From Dastarcus helophoroides (taxonomy: Eukaryota > Arthropoda > Insecta > Coleoptera > Bothrideridae), in NCBI GenBank assembly GCA_028583605.1, contig CM053326.1:2082342-2146341 (forward strand): 64,000 nt of DNA, read 5' to 3'. A program made the translations under genes and the position numbers. The notes beneath the pieces are model-generated. The model searched no databases. It had not been told where the DNA came from and worked only from the letters and a program-made list of their open reading frames with translations. Below, in pieces: positions 1 through 11,066 of the stretch; positions within the stretch are counted from its first letter, which is position 1; every line of letters starts with the position of its first letter.

Positions 1-2190
1 ATCAAATTAGGAAAGAAAAATCGAAGTTTAAGGAAAGAAGTAAAGTTGGAGTTTTCTAAAAAAAGTTCAAATTTTCTGAAAAACTTGGATTTGTAAATAA
101 AAATGTAAGGAAAGCCCAGTTTCCCTAGCTGGAATGAAAAACGCGCTACTTATTCTAAAGTTACAACGGAGGATATGTGTTTTTTATTTTAAACTCGAAA
201 TTTTAAGTCCAACATACTACAACATATGGCTTTATTAAGAAGGAACCAGAAGTTTATTTTTAGCAAAAACAGTGGGGGCTGTAATTTAAAAAAAAAAGAG
301 GAGGGACATGGTTTCTTCAGAGTAGCAGCAACCACCAGAGTTTTGAGGGAGCATAATAGATTAACTGATGCCATTCGCAATGTCATTATATCACATATCT
401 ATCTTAAAGAAGGTTTCACCCCTTTATCACATCGGCAATTAAATAAATTATTACGCGATACGTATTTCGCCTGCAGAACTGGCATTTTCAAGCGTACTAA
501 TCTAAAAAAATTAGCATATGATGCATCGACGTCATCTGCATTGAGATTCAAATCGATTTGTATCGATTTATATTTAGCTCAGTGCTTTAGTCGAAATTTT
601 AAACGAAAAGAAATATTTCGAGTAATTTCTAAATGAAAGTGGAAATTTCAAAAAAATGTCGAAAATTTTGGAAAAAAAATTAAAGTTAAAATTAAAAATT
701 TTAATTTGGTTTAAAATTTTGAGAATAAAGTCAATATTTTCTAGAAAATGTGGAAATTGTTAGTTTCTAATCTAATTTTTAAACAGAAATGAGAAATTGG
801 AAGTGGACTCCTAATTTTGAGATCAAAGTTGGACGGATTTGTGTAAAATTGTAACAAATATTCTGGATAAAACGCGAATTTCAATTTTAAAGACGAAATT
901 GTAGGAAAAAATTTAGCTACAGCTAAAAAGTTCGTGAAGAGTTTTAACATTTTGAGAATCGATTTTGGACACAAAAGGTTAAGGAGCAAAGGGCCCAACT
1001 TTCGAGTTAATACCGGAAGTTTCGCGAAAACAATTAATATTTAAAAAGTACACAATTTTGACTTCTAAATTCCAACCAATCTGAAAAAAATATCCCAATT
1101 TCGAGGCTAAAGTCGAAATCTTAAGAAAAAAATCAAAGTATTCAGAATAGAAATTACTATTTTAGCGTAAACAAAATCGTTGGAAGTTTAAATTAGACGT
1201 TTTTTTAAGATGTCAGCATTTATCCTAAAAATGTCGACCCCAATTTCAAAATCCCAGCTTTAACTTGGAATATAATGTTGTATATCCCCTGAAAATTGTA
1301 ACATGAATTTTAAAAATTTCAAGGTTAAATTTAAAATAACGAAATTTAGGTGAAAATCTTAAGAAAAAAATCATATCTTGGAATTTTAGGAAGTCAGTAG
1401 TGTATAAAATCATAAGAATTTAAGTTTGAGATTTCGAAAAAAATTGAAATACTAAAAAAGATGGAATTTGAAAGAAAAAATTGGCGAAAAATTAAAAATT
1501 TGACTAATACCTTCAAAAAATAGAGATATCAAATTAGGAAAGAAAAATCGAAGTTTAAGGAAAGAAGTAAAGTTGGAGTTTTCTAAAAAAAGTTCACATT
1601 TCCAGAAAAACTTAAATTTGTAAATAAAAATGTAAGGAAAGTCCAGTTTCCCTAACCTGAATGAAAAACGCTACTGCTTTATTCTAAAGTTGTAACGGAG
1701 GATATATTTTTTTTATTTTAAACTCGAAATTTTAAGTACAAAGAAGGTTTAACCCCTGTACCACATCGGCAATTAAATAAATAATTACGCGATACGTATT
1801 TCGCCAGCAAAAGTGGCATTTTCAAGCGTACTAATCTAAAAAGATTAGCAAAAGATGCATCTGCATTGAGATTCAAAACGATTCGTATCGATCTATGATT
1901 CGTTTAGTGCTTTAGTCGAAATTTTAAGAGACTAATTTCTAAATGAAAGTGGAAATTTCAAAAAAAATGTCGAACATTTTGGAAAAAGATTCAAGTTAAA
2001 ATTGAAAATTTTAATTTGGTTTGAAATTTTGAGAATGAAGTCAATAGTTTCTAGAAAATGCGGAAATTGTTAGTTTCTAATATAATTTTTAAACCGAAAT
2101 GAGAAACTGAAAGTAGACTCCTAATTTTGAGATCACAGTTGCACGAATTTGTGCAAAATTTTAGAAAAGAAATCGAAATCTCGAAAAAAA
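1..2190. repeat. Diverged tandem duplication, period about 1.53 kb
   Basis: The first bases of the window (ATCAAATTAGGAAAGAAAAA) recur at 1528, and about 660 bases after that follow the first copy closely. The second copy lacks a segment equivalent to roughly 212-400 of the first, then realigns at the AAGAAGGTTTAACCCC / AAGAAGGTTTCACCCC stretch. The DNA is AT-rich with GAAATTTT-type words. Open frames in it (for example 226-636 on the plus strand) are not preserved in the second copy, so I see no gene. It lies downstream of the last visible Synd exon, in what should be intron. Confidence 0.75.
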
Positions 2191-3244
2191 GTTCCAAAGT
2201 TAGGGGTAAAATAAAAACTGTTTTATGTACATAAATTCAATGGTCCAACGGTTTTCGTTTCGACGAAAATAATGGGTTTTTTCAGTTTCCGGTTCACTTC
2301 CGGTTTGAAGCTCTGGTAATAAATATCAACATGTCAGAGTTCCCAATTAACATTTTTTATGTTAACTTTTTACTAATGCTTCGCTTGTTAGATGCAATTT
2401 TTTTATAAATGCAAGTTGTTTTTTCAAAATTTCCCTGTTTTATAGATTTATTGACTTTCTCTTCGTATTCTCAATTTGTTGATTTTTCCACCAGAGGTTA
2501 TCAGAAAAATTCAAATTTAAATTGTCAAGTGTCGTGAAAAAACTTGACATTTTTAAAGCAAATCAGAGGAACCCAAAAAAAAAAATCCGGAGAGGTTGGA
2601 ATTTCTGAAAGAAATTTACTTTAAGGAAAAATGGAAATTTCGAGAAAATTTTTTTTCATATAATATTTAGGAAAAATGGGAACTTTGCAGAAAAAAATCA
2701 AAATTTCCTAAAAAAATGAGATTTGAACTTATTTTTTAGAGAAATAGTAGAATGCGAGATGAGTTGGATTTAGATTTTTTCTTGAAATTGTAATCATTTT
2801 CTCAAAATGTTGACATTTTCAAAGAAATTTGAGTTCTTTGTTAACATTTTAATTCCTGCTCGAAATATTAAATTTTTCCTTAAAACTTTTACAAAAATTA
2901 GTTTTTGAAAGTGATTTTTATCAAAATTAAAAATAAAATAGGTTTTCAAATGTCGTAACTTCGTGAAAGAAACCTAAAATTTCTATAAAAAAAAATCGGA
3001 AGAAAATTTAAAATTTCTACAAAAAAACTGTGTAATGAAAAGTGTTGAGAAAAAAACTCGTAAGCGAAATTAGGGGTGCTGCAGTTCCACAGTGCCTCTA
3101 CGCCAGCCGCCACTGGTTACTAATATCAATAAATAGTGATCGCAGCTGTTGTGTAACTAAAAGATATTTTAAAATAAAATGTATATGGACATTTTCATTT
3201 AGCTTCCATGAAGAACACGCCATTGTAACATCCGTAATACATAC
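2191..3244. other. AT-rich intronic DNA, no gene seen; possible hAT end near 3,114
   Basis: AT-rich sequence between the duplication and the last visible Synd exon. Because that exon ends at a splice donor (GTATGT on the minus strand at 3244), this stretch should be intron. The segment ending CCAGCCGCCACTG at 3114 resembles the terminus of the hAT-like element at 55,722-57,554 and may be a fragment of a related element. I found no partner end and no SH3-encoding exon here. Confidence 0.45.
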
Positions 3245-3402
3245 CAGTTTTAAAGCTCAATTCGTCGTTTTCCGCACCGACGTAGTCATATAATGCCTTG
3301 ACTGGTACACCAGGTTCACCATTATCGACTAAAGCGTCATTTTCGTCCCAGTCTTCTTCGTCAAACGGATTTGCCTCCACTTTATTTGTCGTGGAGCCAT
3401 TA
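3245..3402 (-). CDS. Synd: Syndapin exon 7 (NPF motif and first part of SH3)
   Basis: 158 nt. The acceptor is TTGCAG ending at 3403 and the donor is GTATGT starting at 3244. It completes a split Thr codon from exon 6 and encodes about residues 383-434: an acidic linker with an NPF motif (about 393-395), then the start of an SH3 domain (VPVKALYDY, with the acidic ALYDY-type ligand face). In syndapins NPF binds EH-domain proteins and the SH3 binds proline-rich partners such as dynamin and WASP; that is family knowledge. The exon ends one base into a codon, partway through the SH3 (after ELSFKT). The remaining SH3 and the stop codon must lie in a further exon left of position 1; I could not find it in 1-3244. 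Confidence 0.93.
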
Positions 3403-3455
3403 CTGCAATACATGCATTAGACCACTTCATTATTATTCAACTCATAAATAATTAC

Positions 3456-3595
3456 GTTATCGTTGACGCTCTATTGGCAGGGCTGTTAGTTTTTTCAGTA
3501 GTCTTAACAGTCTCCTTTTCCTGAGATGAGGCAGTAGTATTTGTTTTGGTAACAGTTCTCGTCGTTTTTACCGACTTATTATTAACAGAATAATC
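3456..3595 (-). CDS. Synd: Syndapin exon 6 (Ser/Thr/Lys-rich linker)
   Basis: 140 nt, too short and split to stand out as an open frame. The acceptor is TTTCAG ending at 3596 and the donor is GTAATT starting at 3455. It joins exon 5 in phase 0 and leaves two bases that pair with the first base of exon 7. It encodes about 46 residues rich in Ser, Thr and Lys (DYSVNNKSVKTTRTVTKTN...). This is the variable disordered linker between F-BAR and SH3, poorly conserved between insects, so the call rests on splice sites, phase and position. Confidence 0.85.
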
Positions 3596-3843
3596 CTGAA
3601 AGTATTAGTGTTAATACGGATAACATTTTTTTAAGAATCAAGCGATTTTATAATTTAATCATCTAAACTTTTTTATATTTAATACGAATTCACATAAAAA
3701 AAGGTCAAATAATCTAGTTTATATGAATATTCATGAACATGACTGTTAACATGGACGAAGTGTTGGACAAAAATCACAAAAGCCGATTTGGTTAGGTATG
3801 TTATTGCTAACGGAACTAAACAAAAATAAAATGAAAAGCATAC

Positions 3844-3948
3844 ATGCAAATCTTCTCCCACTGGTCTTTGATGAATGAGAGTGATGCCCGTTGGGACAGA
3901 ATCCTTGGACTTTCCTTTATGTATATCCCTGAACTCTTCAATATAATC
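3844..3948 (-). CDS. Synd: Syndapin exon 5 (end of F-BAR region)
   Basis: 105 nt, 35 codons, phase 0 at both ends. Acceptor TTGTACAG, donor GTATGC. It encodes residues about 301-335, beginning DYIEEFRDIHKGKSK and including TLIHQRPV, a stretch well conserved among insect syndapins just after the F-BAR domain. Confidence 0.93.
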
Positions 3949-4034
3949 CTGTACAACAAAAAACGCCAAAACAAAACAATAAAAACCCTAAAACTGAAAA
4001 ACAAAGGCATGCAATACAATAAACAAAAACATAC

Positions 4035-4155
4035 CTCGAATTGGGGCCAATTCATGGCCATGTTGACGCCATGATTGTTCGACCACCATTTCAAATCTTT
4101 CTCATAATCTGCGTTGTTGATCGTATGATACAATTCTTCGTAGATTTGGGCTAAC
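4035..4155 (-). CDS. Synd: Syndapin exon 4 (F-BAR domain, C-terminal helices)
   Basis: 121 nt. Acceptor CCCTTAG ending at 4156, donor GTATGT starting at 4034. The first base completes the split Thr codon from exon 3, then 40 codons follow. It contains HTINNADYEKDLKWWSNNHG, the strongly conserved syndapin/PACSIN signature near the end of the F-BAR domain, then NMAMNWPQFE. Confidence 0.96.
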
Positions 4156-4205
4156 CTAAGGGCGCAACATAAAATAAAAATATTTTACAATAAACTGTGA
4201 CGTAC

Positions 4206-4432
4206 GTTGGATCCTGTGATATGTTTAGGTACTTATGTATATCGAACAAAGTTGCTTTGATGAAATTTAGTCTTTGTGCCTCCATTTCTTGACATTTATC
4301 GAATTCAACCGTCATATCTTCCATGTATTTGGGATTATACTGGTTAATTTCTTGTAAGGCTAGTTCATATTTCTCTTTGCATTTCTGAACTTCTTCCTTG
4401 GATTTCTGTACTCGGTCTTGCATTTTCTTCAC
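4206..4432 (-). CDS. Synd: Syndapin exon 3 (F-BAR coiled coil)
   Basis: 227 nt. Acceptor TTACACAG ending at 4433, donor GTACGT starting at 4205. It enters in phase 0 and exits after two bases of a codon. It encodes a long charged helix (VKKMQDRVQKSKEEVQKCKE and on), the central coiled coil that forms the curved membrane-binding F-BAR dimer. The intron to exon 2 is about 10.9 kb and holds transposon A1, the 7 kb inverted-end element and the nested piggyBac. Confidence 0.95.
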
Positions 4433-4982
4433 CTGTGTAATTAAATTGAAATTAGCAAGCGACCGAGTGGAAACAATTAATTTTAATAACTTCGCGTCCG
4501 TTAGTTAGCGTTTTATCATTCGTAAATTGTGTTTATATTTGTATGCAAATCTATATTAGCATGTGTGCTGTGAGTCATTCGTTTAATTATGTTTACAGAA
4601 ACTAATAAAATCTATCTAAACATTGAAACATATTTTCTATGCAATATTTTTTTTACTTTAACTAGGATTAATCTGGTTTCTGATTGGGTTTAAAATAAGA
4701 AGCTTAGGTTTTGTTGAGGCCGCTGCAGCGGTGAATTTAATAATAAGTAAATAAAATGAAACAAACATTTACTTCCTGTTTCAACCATCTTGGGATACTG
4801 CGAATTTTCTATGTACGCAAATGCAATGGAAGATAATCATGTTTACTTATGTCACATTTGGCTAATTCTTTGTGGCACATTGGGCATTTATAACTGGTGA
4901 AGTTGATTGGGAACTCAAACTTCGAGAAATTGTGAAAAGTTTAAACAAAGGTGGAAATTTTCAAAAATATCCAATATTTATA
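4433..4982. other. Synd intron sequence, nothing further seen
   Basis: Ordinary AT-rich intron DNA between exon 3 and the left end of transposon A1. No repeat unit or open frame that I recognise. Confidence 0.6.
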
Positions 4983-7219
4983 CAGGGTGTTACAAAAGTC
5001 CGGGCCGCTACTTCAGGAGCATATTCTACACATTAAAATATGAAAAATGTTGAAATACATTTTTTTCTTTAAATTGCCTCCTAACGGAGATATGACCATT
5101 TAAAGATGGCGCCCCTACAGTGGTTTTTTTACTACAAAAAGTTAACGGTTAGTAGCAAAGTCATGAAATTGGGCAAGCAGTTAAAGAATTGGATTAGGCA
5201 TATTCTCATGTAACATATTTTTTAAATAAGCAGTAGCGTGGTGTGTAGGGGGTTGCCCGCGATTATTTTTTGCCGTAACTTTTTTGTATCGCAATATTTC
5301 GACACAAAAGTGCCATAATCGTAAAAAGCAACATTTTTTATACAAAAAAGGTACTCTTTCTTAAAGTCGCTAAAAGTAACCGTTTCCGAGAAAAAGGCGT
5401 TTAAATAATCCTATCCCGTCTTCGAAATTCTAACTAATTTGTATAAGAAAAAATAAGTTGGTCATGCAAACTGATCGTAAAGAAAACAATTGTACTTGAC
5501 AATATCTGCCAGAGATTGACGTTGTGTCACTGATAAAATTTGGTCGTAAGCTGTAAACTTTAGCAGTTTTTGTTGTCAATAGTAAGTGTAGTAGTTTTTT
5601 AACTTTTCATTATTTTGATAAAATGGACTATTCAGATCAAGAAATGGCCGATATGCATTTAATGTACGGGCTTGCAAATTGTAATCGTGCTGAAGCAAGA
5701 CGGCTTTATGCTGAACGTTTTCCTAATAGACACCTACCAGGAGAAAAATTGTTCCAGAAAATTCATGCTCGTTTATGTGAAACAGGAAATTTTGTTTTCA
5801 AAGGCGAACGTGTTGGAAGGCCAAACGCAGAAGTTGCTAATTTAGAGGAGCGTGTGCTTCAGCGAGTTGAAGAAGATCCATGCGTCAGCACTAGACAACT
5901 TGCTTTAGCCGAAGGAGTAAATCACGTAACTATCTGGCGAATTTTGAAATTTTACCAATTTTACTCCTATCATTTTCAAAGAGTGCAAGGGTTACTTGCT
6001 GCTGATTATCCTCCAAGAATAGAATTTTGCAACTGGCTATTGCATAAGATCGCTGAAAATGAGAACTTTTCATCGCTCATATTATTTACGGACGAAGCGG
6101 GTTTTACCAGAAACGGGATACTTAACTTTCACAACATGCATCAGTGGCAAGTTGAAAATCCCAATGCAGTTATTCAGTCGAGACATCAGCAACATTTTTC
6201 ACTTAACATTTGGGGAGGAATAATAGGGGACTCTATAATTGGACCGTTTTTTTTTACCTCATAGGTTAACAGGAGCATCATATAGACATTTTTTGCAAAC
6301 AGAGTTACCCGTGTTACTTGAAAATGTTCCACTCATAACAAGACAGCGAATGTGGATAATGCACGATGGGGCACCTGCCCATTTTAGTGCAGTTGCTAGG
6401 GAATTTTCGAATAACAACTATCATCAACGATGGATAGGTCGAGGAGGTCCGACACCATGGCCAGCTAGGTCTCCTGACCTCAACCCACTCGATTTCTACT
6501 TATGGGGACATCTAAAGCAGATCGTCTACTCCACACCAGTTGACAATATCAATGATCTTCGTGAACGAATTGAAAATGGGTTCAACCGGATTCACAATAC
6601 ACCAGGCATTTGCGAAAGAGTAAGGAGTTCCCTTAGAAGACGAGCCGAGCAATGTATTGCTGCAGGGGGCAGTAATTTCGAACACTTGCTTTGATTTTTT
6701 TTCTTCTTAATTTTGTACTATTTTTATATCAATGCAGTTAGTAGTGGATAAATTAGAAATTTGCAAAACGAATTCTAATAAATGCAACAATTTTGTTTAA
6801 ACGCTTTTTTCTCGGAAACGGTTACTTTTAGCGACTTTGAGAAAGAGTACCTTTTTTGTATAAAAAATGTTGCTTTTTACGATTATGGCACTTTTGTGTC
6901 GAAATATTGCGATACAAAAAAGTTACGGCAAAAAATAATCGCGGGCAACCCCCTACACACCACGCTACTGCTTATTTAAAAAATATGTTACATGAGAATA
7001 TGCCTAATCCAATTCCTTAACTGCTTGCCCAATTTCATGACTTTGCTACTAACCGTTAACTTTTTGTAGTAAAAAAAACCACTTTAGGGGCGCCATCTTT
7101 AAATGGTCATATCTCCGTTAGGAGGCAATTTAAAGAAAAAAATGTATTTCAACATTTTTCATATTTTAATGTGTAGAATATGCTCCTGAAGTAGCGGCCC
7201 GGACTTTTGTAACACCCTG
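4983..7219 (+). mobile_element. Transposon A1: Tc1/mariner/IS630-type DDE element with long TIRs
   Basis: A 2,237-bp element bounded by CAGGGTGTTACAAAAGTC at the left and its reverse complement at the right, flanked by TA on both sides (4981-4982 and 7220-7221). TA is the target duplication of the Tc1/mariner superfamily. The terminal inverted repeats are about 424 bp each (4983-5405 and 6796-7219) and nearly identical, suggesting fairly recent insertion. The interior holds one transposase gene in two frames. A second copy in the opposite orientation is A2 (35,736-37,971). It sits in Synd intron 2, antisense to Synd. Confidence 0.93.
5623..6694 (+). pseudogene. Family A transposase, two frames split at a T9 run
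   Basis: The first frame (5623-6264, 213 aa) begins MDYSDQEMADMHLMYGLANC, a helix-turn-helix DNA-binding region of the kind found in DUF4817-type insect transposases, then a second HTH-like part and the first catalytic Asp in LFTDEAGF (codon 6091). The second frame (in-frame to 6694) carries MHDGAPAHF (second Asp, 6365) and WPARSPDLNPLDFYLWGH (third Asp, 6476). I count 36 residues between the second and third Asp. The frames meet at a run of nine T (about 6247-6255): with eight T they would join as one protein of about 355 aa. All three catalytic Asp are present. It is either a pseudogene or uses slippage at the T run; copy A2 has the same T9. Confidence 0.88.
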
Positions 7220-8439
7220 TATATAACCAGATTTACAGAAAAAATCAAAATTTAGAAAAGTTACATCTTTGAAAAAGATCACAATAAAGAAGGGCGAAAT
7301 TGGGTCGAAGGACCATAGGACGATTAGTATAGTGAATCGGCCCCAGAAGGATTCTGGATCATCTTTTAAAGGTGTGTTGCTACTAATAAGATACTTTGAT
7401 CGTGCAAGTTTCAGATCTCTCTTTTGGTTTTTGAAAAAAATCAAAAAAACCGAAAAATAGAAAAATATTTTTTTACCAAAAACTACTTAAGCGATTTGCA
7501 TAAAATTCTGACATATTATAGAGATGCATTAAAGCTATGTTAAAAAAATATATTACCCCATAATCTTTATGCTATTTAGGAGAAACGGGCAATTTTTTTC
7601 GAAATTATTTTTTTTCTTTATGGTAACGTTCTAGAACAATTCTGAAATAAACTTTTTTGATGTAGAATAACCTTGCAAATTCTCAAACTGATCAAAAAGG
7701 TACGCCATATTAAAAAAAAATAAAAACCAATTTTTTCATTTAAAAGTTGATTTATTTTAATTTCAGTCATATTGGGATCATCTCTGAAGAGTATATTCCT
7801 GCTAATAGGATAGTTTGATCCTGCAACTTGCAGAATTCTATTTATTTTCATTTTTTTTTAAATCGAAAGACAAAAAAACAGGAAATTTTTTTTTCAAAAA
7901 CCGCATAAAACTGATTTCAGTGAAATTTGGAAACATTATAGCTATATAAATACTTTGCTTAAAAAAATACTAGCTCTTAATTTTAATAACAATTGTTAGA
8001 AACAATCTTTTGCGATCTTTTTCCCTTTGTGGTATGTTCTAGAACAGTTCCTAATGTGTTTTTTGATATAAAATAATATCCCGAATCTTAAAATTGATTC
8101 ATAATGTACAAATAACAATCGATTAATTTCATTGTTTTTATATCATTAAAACAGCAGAAACAAAACATCCAAAAAAAGTATATGAATATTACTAAAATAT
8201 TAAAGTATTTAAGAGCTAATTAAAACTATATTAGCAAAGATGTCAATAATTTTAGTTAAAATATCCTTTTGCATTTTAAAATATCCAAATAACATAAGCA
8301 TACAATTATTTACCAATATGTTTAATATTAATTTAATCACAATTCAGAATCAATTTGCATTTTGATTCCAAATTTTGCGGGTGTTTTTTATCAATAATTT
8401 CGAATAAAGGCAAAATATCAATAATTTGCTTTTAATATA

Positions 8440-9760
8440 GACATGTTTTATTTACTCCGTAGTAGTTCAGGAAAAATAGATGAAAAATCACCTCTGTTGC
8501 AAAAAAATTAAATACTACATTTTTATTTTAAAAATATCTTCAATTACGCTTAACAAATAAGTTTATAAAATTCCCTGCCAAGATCGTGTGGGGGACGGCC
8601 GCTGTAATGATTTGAAGACGGAAAATTTTGTTTCTTTGCCAATACTTTCCACGATTTTGATTTAACAAAAAAATATTTTTAATAAAAGTCGGAGAACTTT
8701 AAATTTTCTACAAAGAAGTTATTAAACATTTTCTTTTAGAGTTAGTCGTTATTGAGAAAATGTTTCACGAATAGCGTGCTTTCGGGTAGTCACACTCATT
8801 TCTGCACTACCCAAAATGTACAGATTTTGGCCTGTACTTTTTGAGCGATATCCTCAGAAGGCCTAATCTACTTCACCTTTTCCGTTGAATTTGAGATTTT
8901 TTTTGGCGGGAGGGCTGTTTTTGTTGGTCTGAGTGTTACGTTTCTGAGTTAATTATCATTCACCTTCATCATCGTTATCGTCGTTAACACGTTGACGGGA
9001 TCTAAATGAATAAATGTCTAAAACGAGATCAGATTACCTTTTACAGAGACACTTGGTCGATGGTGCGTATTTTATACATTTTCAATAATTTTAGGAACAA
9101 CAAAAAAAGCACAAAAGTATGTAATTAGGATATTCTTGGTATCTTAGGGCGCTACTAACTATGCAAGGAATACTGATGGTCGACATATAATTACGTTGAA
9201 ACCTTTATACATACCACAATGCTTAAAACCTTTGTAGAAACTCTCATAATTTTATTATTGATCACGACATGAAAGTAAATTATTAGATGAAGAACATTAC
9301 ATCAAGACCAATAAAAACATTGATGTCAATAAATTACGAATTTAACCAAAGATAAAATAGTACATTAGGCATCTTGGCAAAATTAATTAAAAAAACGTAT
9401 CACATGCCATACTTTTTAGGTGTTGCTGAAATCAATGCAAATATCCAAAAGCATGACATTTTTCCAGTAACAACTAGATCTACGAAAAAATGGCAAATAA
9501 CTTCTTTGAATCAAATTTTAAGCTTTACAACTATTAAATGTTAGACTAAAATTGTGTTAGTTGACAAAAAAACCAAAAAAAATTCCATTTTAAGTCAATA
9601 TGCTGGCCAATCTGCACACGATCTTGGTAGGGAACTTTCTGTACTTATTTTATTAAGTCGAACAGACGAGATTTTAAAAAAAAGTTTAGTATTTAATTAT
9701 TTTGTAATAAAAATCCATTTTTCCTGGGCTATAGGAACAATCCATATTTAGAGCCGCAAC
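8440..9760. repeat. Inverted-repeat pair, possible small nested element
   Basis: The block 8440-8600 (GGAAAAATAGATGAAAAATC, AAATTAAATACTAC, CCAAGATCGTGTG) matches the reverse complement of 9575-9760 (CACACGATCTTGG, TAGTATTTAATT, CCATTTTTCC) with moderate divergence. Distance and arrangement fit a small non-autonomous element of about 1.3 kb. No target duplication was identified and there is no coding sequence between the arms. Confidence 0.5.
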
Positions 9761-10064
9761 AGTTTGTTAAATCTAAGCTCTAAAAAATCGAAGATAAACA
9801 AAATTGTATTATTAATATTTTTGATGACTAAATACATGTTTTTAAGAAGGAATATTCTAAAATATTTTTTGATGATTAAAAAAAACGTCGTGGCTCAAAG
9901 TATTCTTGACGACTAAAAAAACGACGTTCCACGTTTCACTGATACTATTGATCTCTGCGGGGGTATCCGTTGCAGCTGTTGCTGCACAGTATCACAATAT
10001 TGAAAAATCAATAAGAAGTATACTTGAATTTTGGTAGAACGGAGTGGTCCTTGGTTATCTTTAA

Positions 10065-10290
10065 AAATTGATACACAAATCTTGTTCTCTGAAACAAAGA
10101 TAGATAAAAAACACAGCAGTGCTTCAACGCGTTTCGATAGCCAAGGTATCATCTTCAGAGGGATACTCAGTACTGTACAGTATCTCTTTGAAGATGATAG
10201 CTCGGCTATTGAAACGCGTTAGAGCAACTGTAGTGTTTTTTAATCTTTCTTGGTTTCAGGAGACAAGATTTGGGTATCAATTTTTTAAGT
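10065..10290. repeat. Foldback repeat carrying the GAAACGCG hairpin motif (locus 1)
   Basis: Two arms face each other: 10,065-10,163 and 10,188-10,290 are imperfect reverse complements around a short centre. The sense arm runs GAAGATGATAGCTCGGCTAT, GAAACGCGTTAGAGCAAC, then TTTTTTAATCTTTCTTGG and GAGACAAGATTTG. A six-pair hairpin (GATAGC / GCTATT) sits just before GAAAC. The same family occurs at 19.65-19.9 kb and 61.77-61.87 kb. Similar tails occur in some eukaryotic retroelements, but I cannot assign it here. Confidence 0.7.
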
Positions 10291-11066
10291 ACTCGTGCAT
10301 GTTAATAATTTTACTGAACATCCTTTCTCGCTTTAACTTTAAAACATCAATACATGAGATCAATCATAACCAATTTTAATTTCTTAAACTATAAAATTGC
10401 AGTTTAGAAAATTCTGTTCTATACACCATGACCATCGCGTCGGTTGCTTTACTATCGATAAATACCAAAAACTTGATTTTTCGCCATAAAATTATGGTTA
10501 ATATCTTAGATAACTGATGTCTACCAAATCAGTTGTAATGTATCATTTTGGATAGAAGATAGTTTTTTCTAAACAAATTATCATTTGCTACATTTTGAAA
10601 TGGCTATTGAGTCAAAAAATCCCCATTGAATCACGTCTTTCCATCCGTCGATCTATGTCTGATCATGCTACGGGTCGCAATTTTTGACTGATTTTTGATA
10701 TTCATGTTTTTATGGTTTTCTAAGAATAGAAGCCCATTGATTTTGGAAAGAATCGCTCGAATTGTTTAGTTTTCTGATTAAGTCATTTTACAAGCATATT
10801 GATTAATTATTGTGGATTATATTATATTGGTATTTTAAAATGCAAAAAATATTTTAAGTAAAATTATCAAGATCCTAATATATCTAGTTTATAATTTTTT
10901 TTTAATATACTTATTATAGCATTTTAGAAAAAAAAATCTCATAATTTTTTTGAACATTTTGTTTCTGTTGTTTCAATGATATAAAACACATTGAAATACA
11001 TGGATGTTTAATTAATTTAAGGATTCGAGAGATTATTCTATATCAAAAAACCGTTAGGAAAGTTAA

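Noticed and set aside
226..636. Plus-strand frame of 136 codons near the window start
   Set aside because: Not preserved in the second copy of the 1.53-kb duplication and without recognisable motifs; likely chance.
1..3244. Final Synd exon with the rest of the SH3 domain
   Set aside because: I searched the minus strand for the conserved SH3 C-terminal motifs and found none; it must lie outside the window.
6782..6979. Small frame downstream of the family A transposase (also in A2)
   Set aside because: It lies inside the terminal inverted repeat and is explained by it.
10188..10225. Definite hammerhead ribozyme
   Set aside because: Core-like order is suggestive, but there is an extra base before stem II, one copy departs from the core, and stems I and III with a cleavage site could not be shown.
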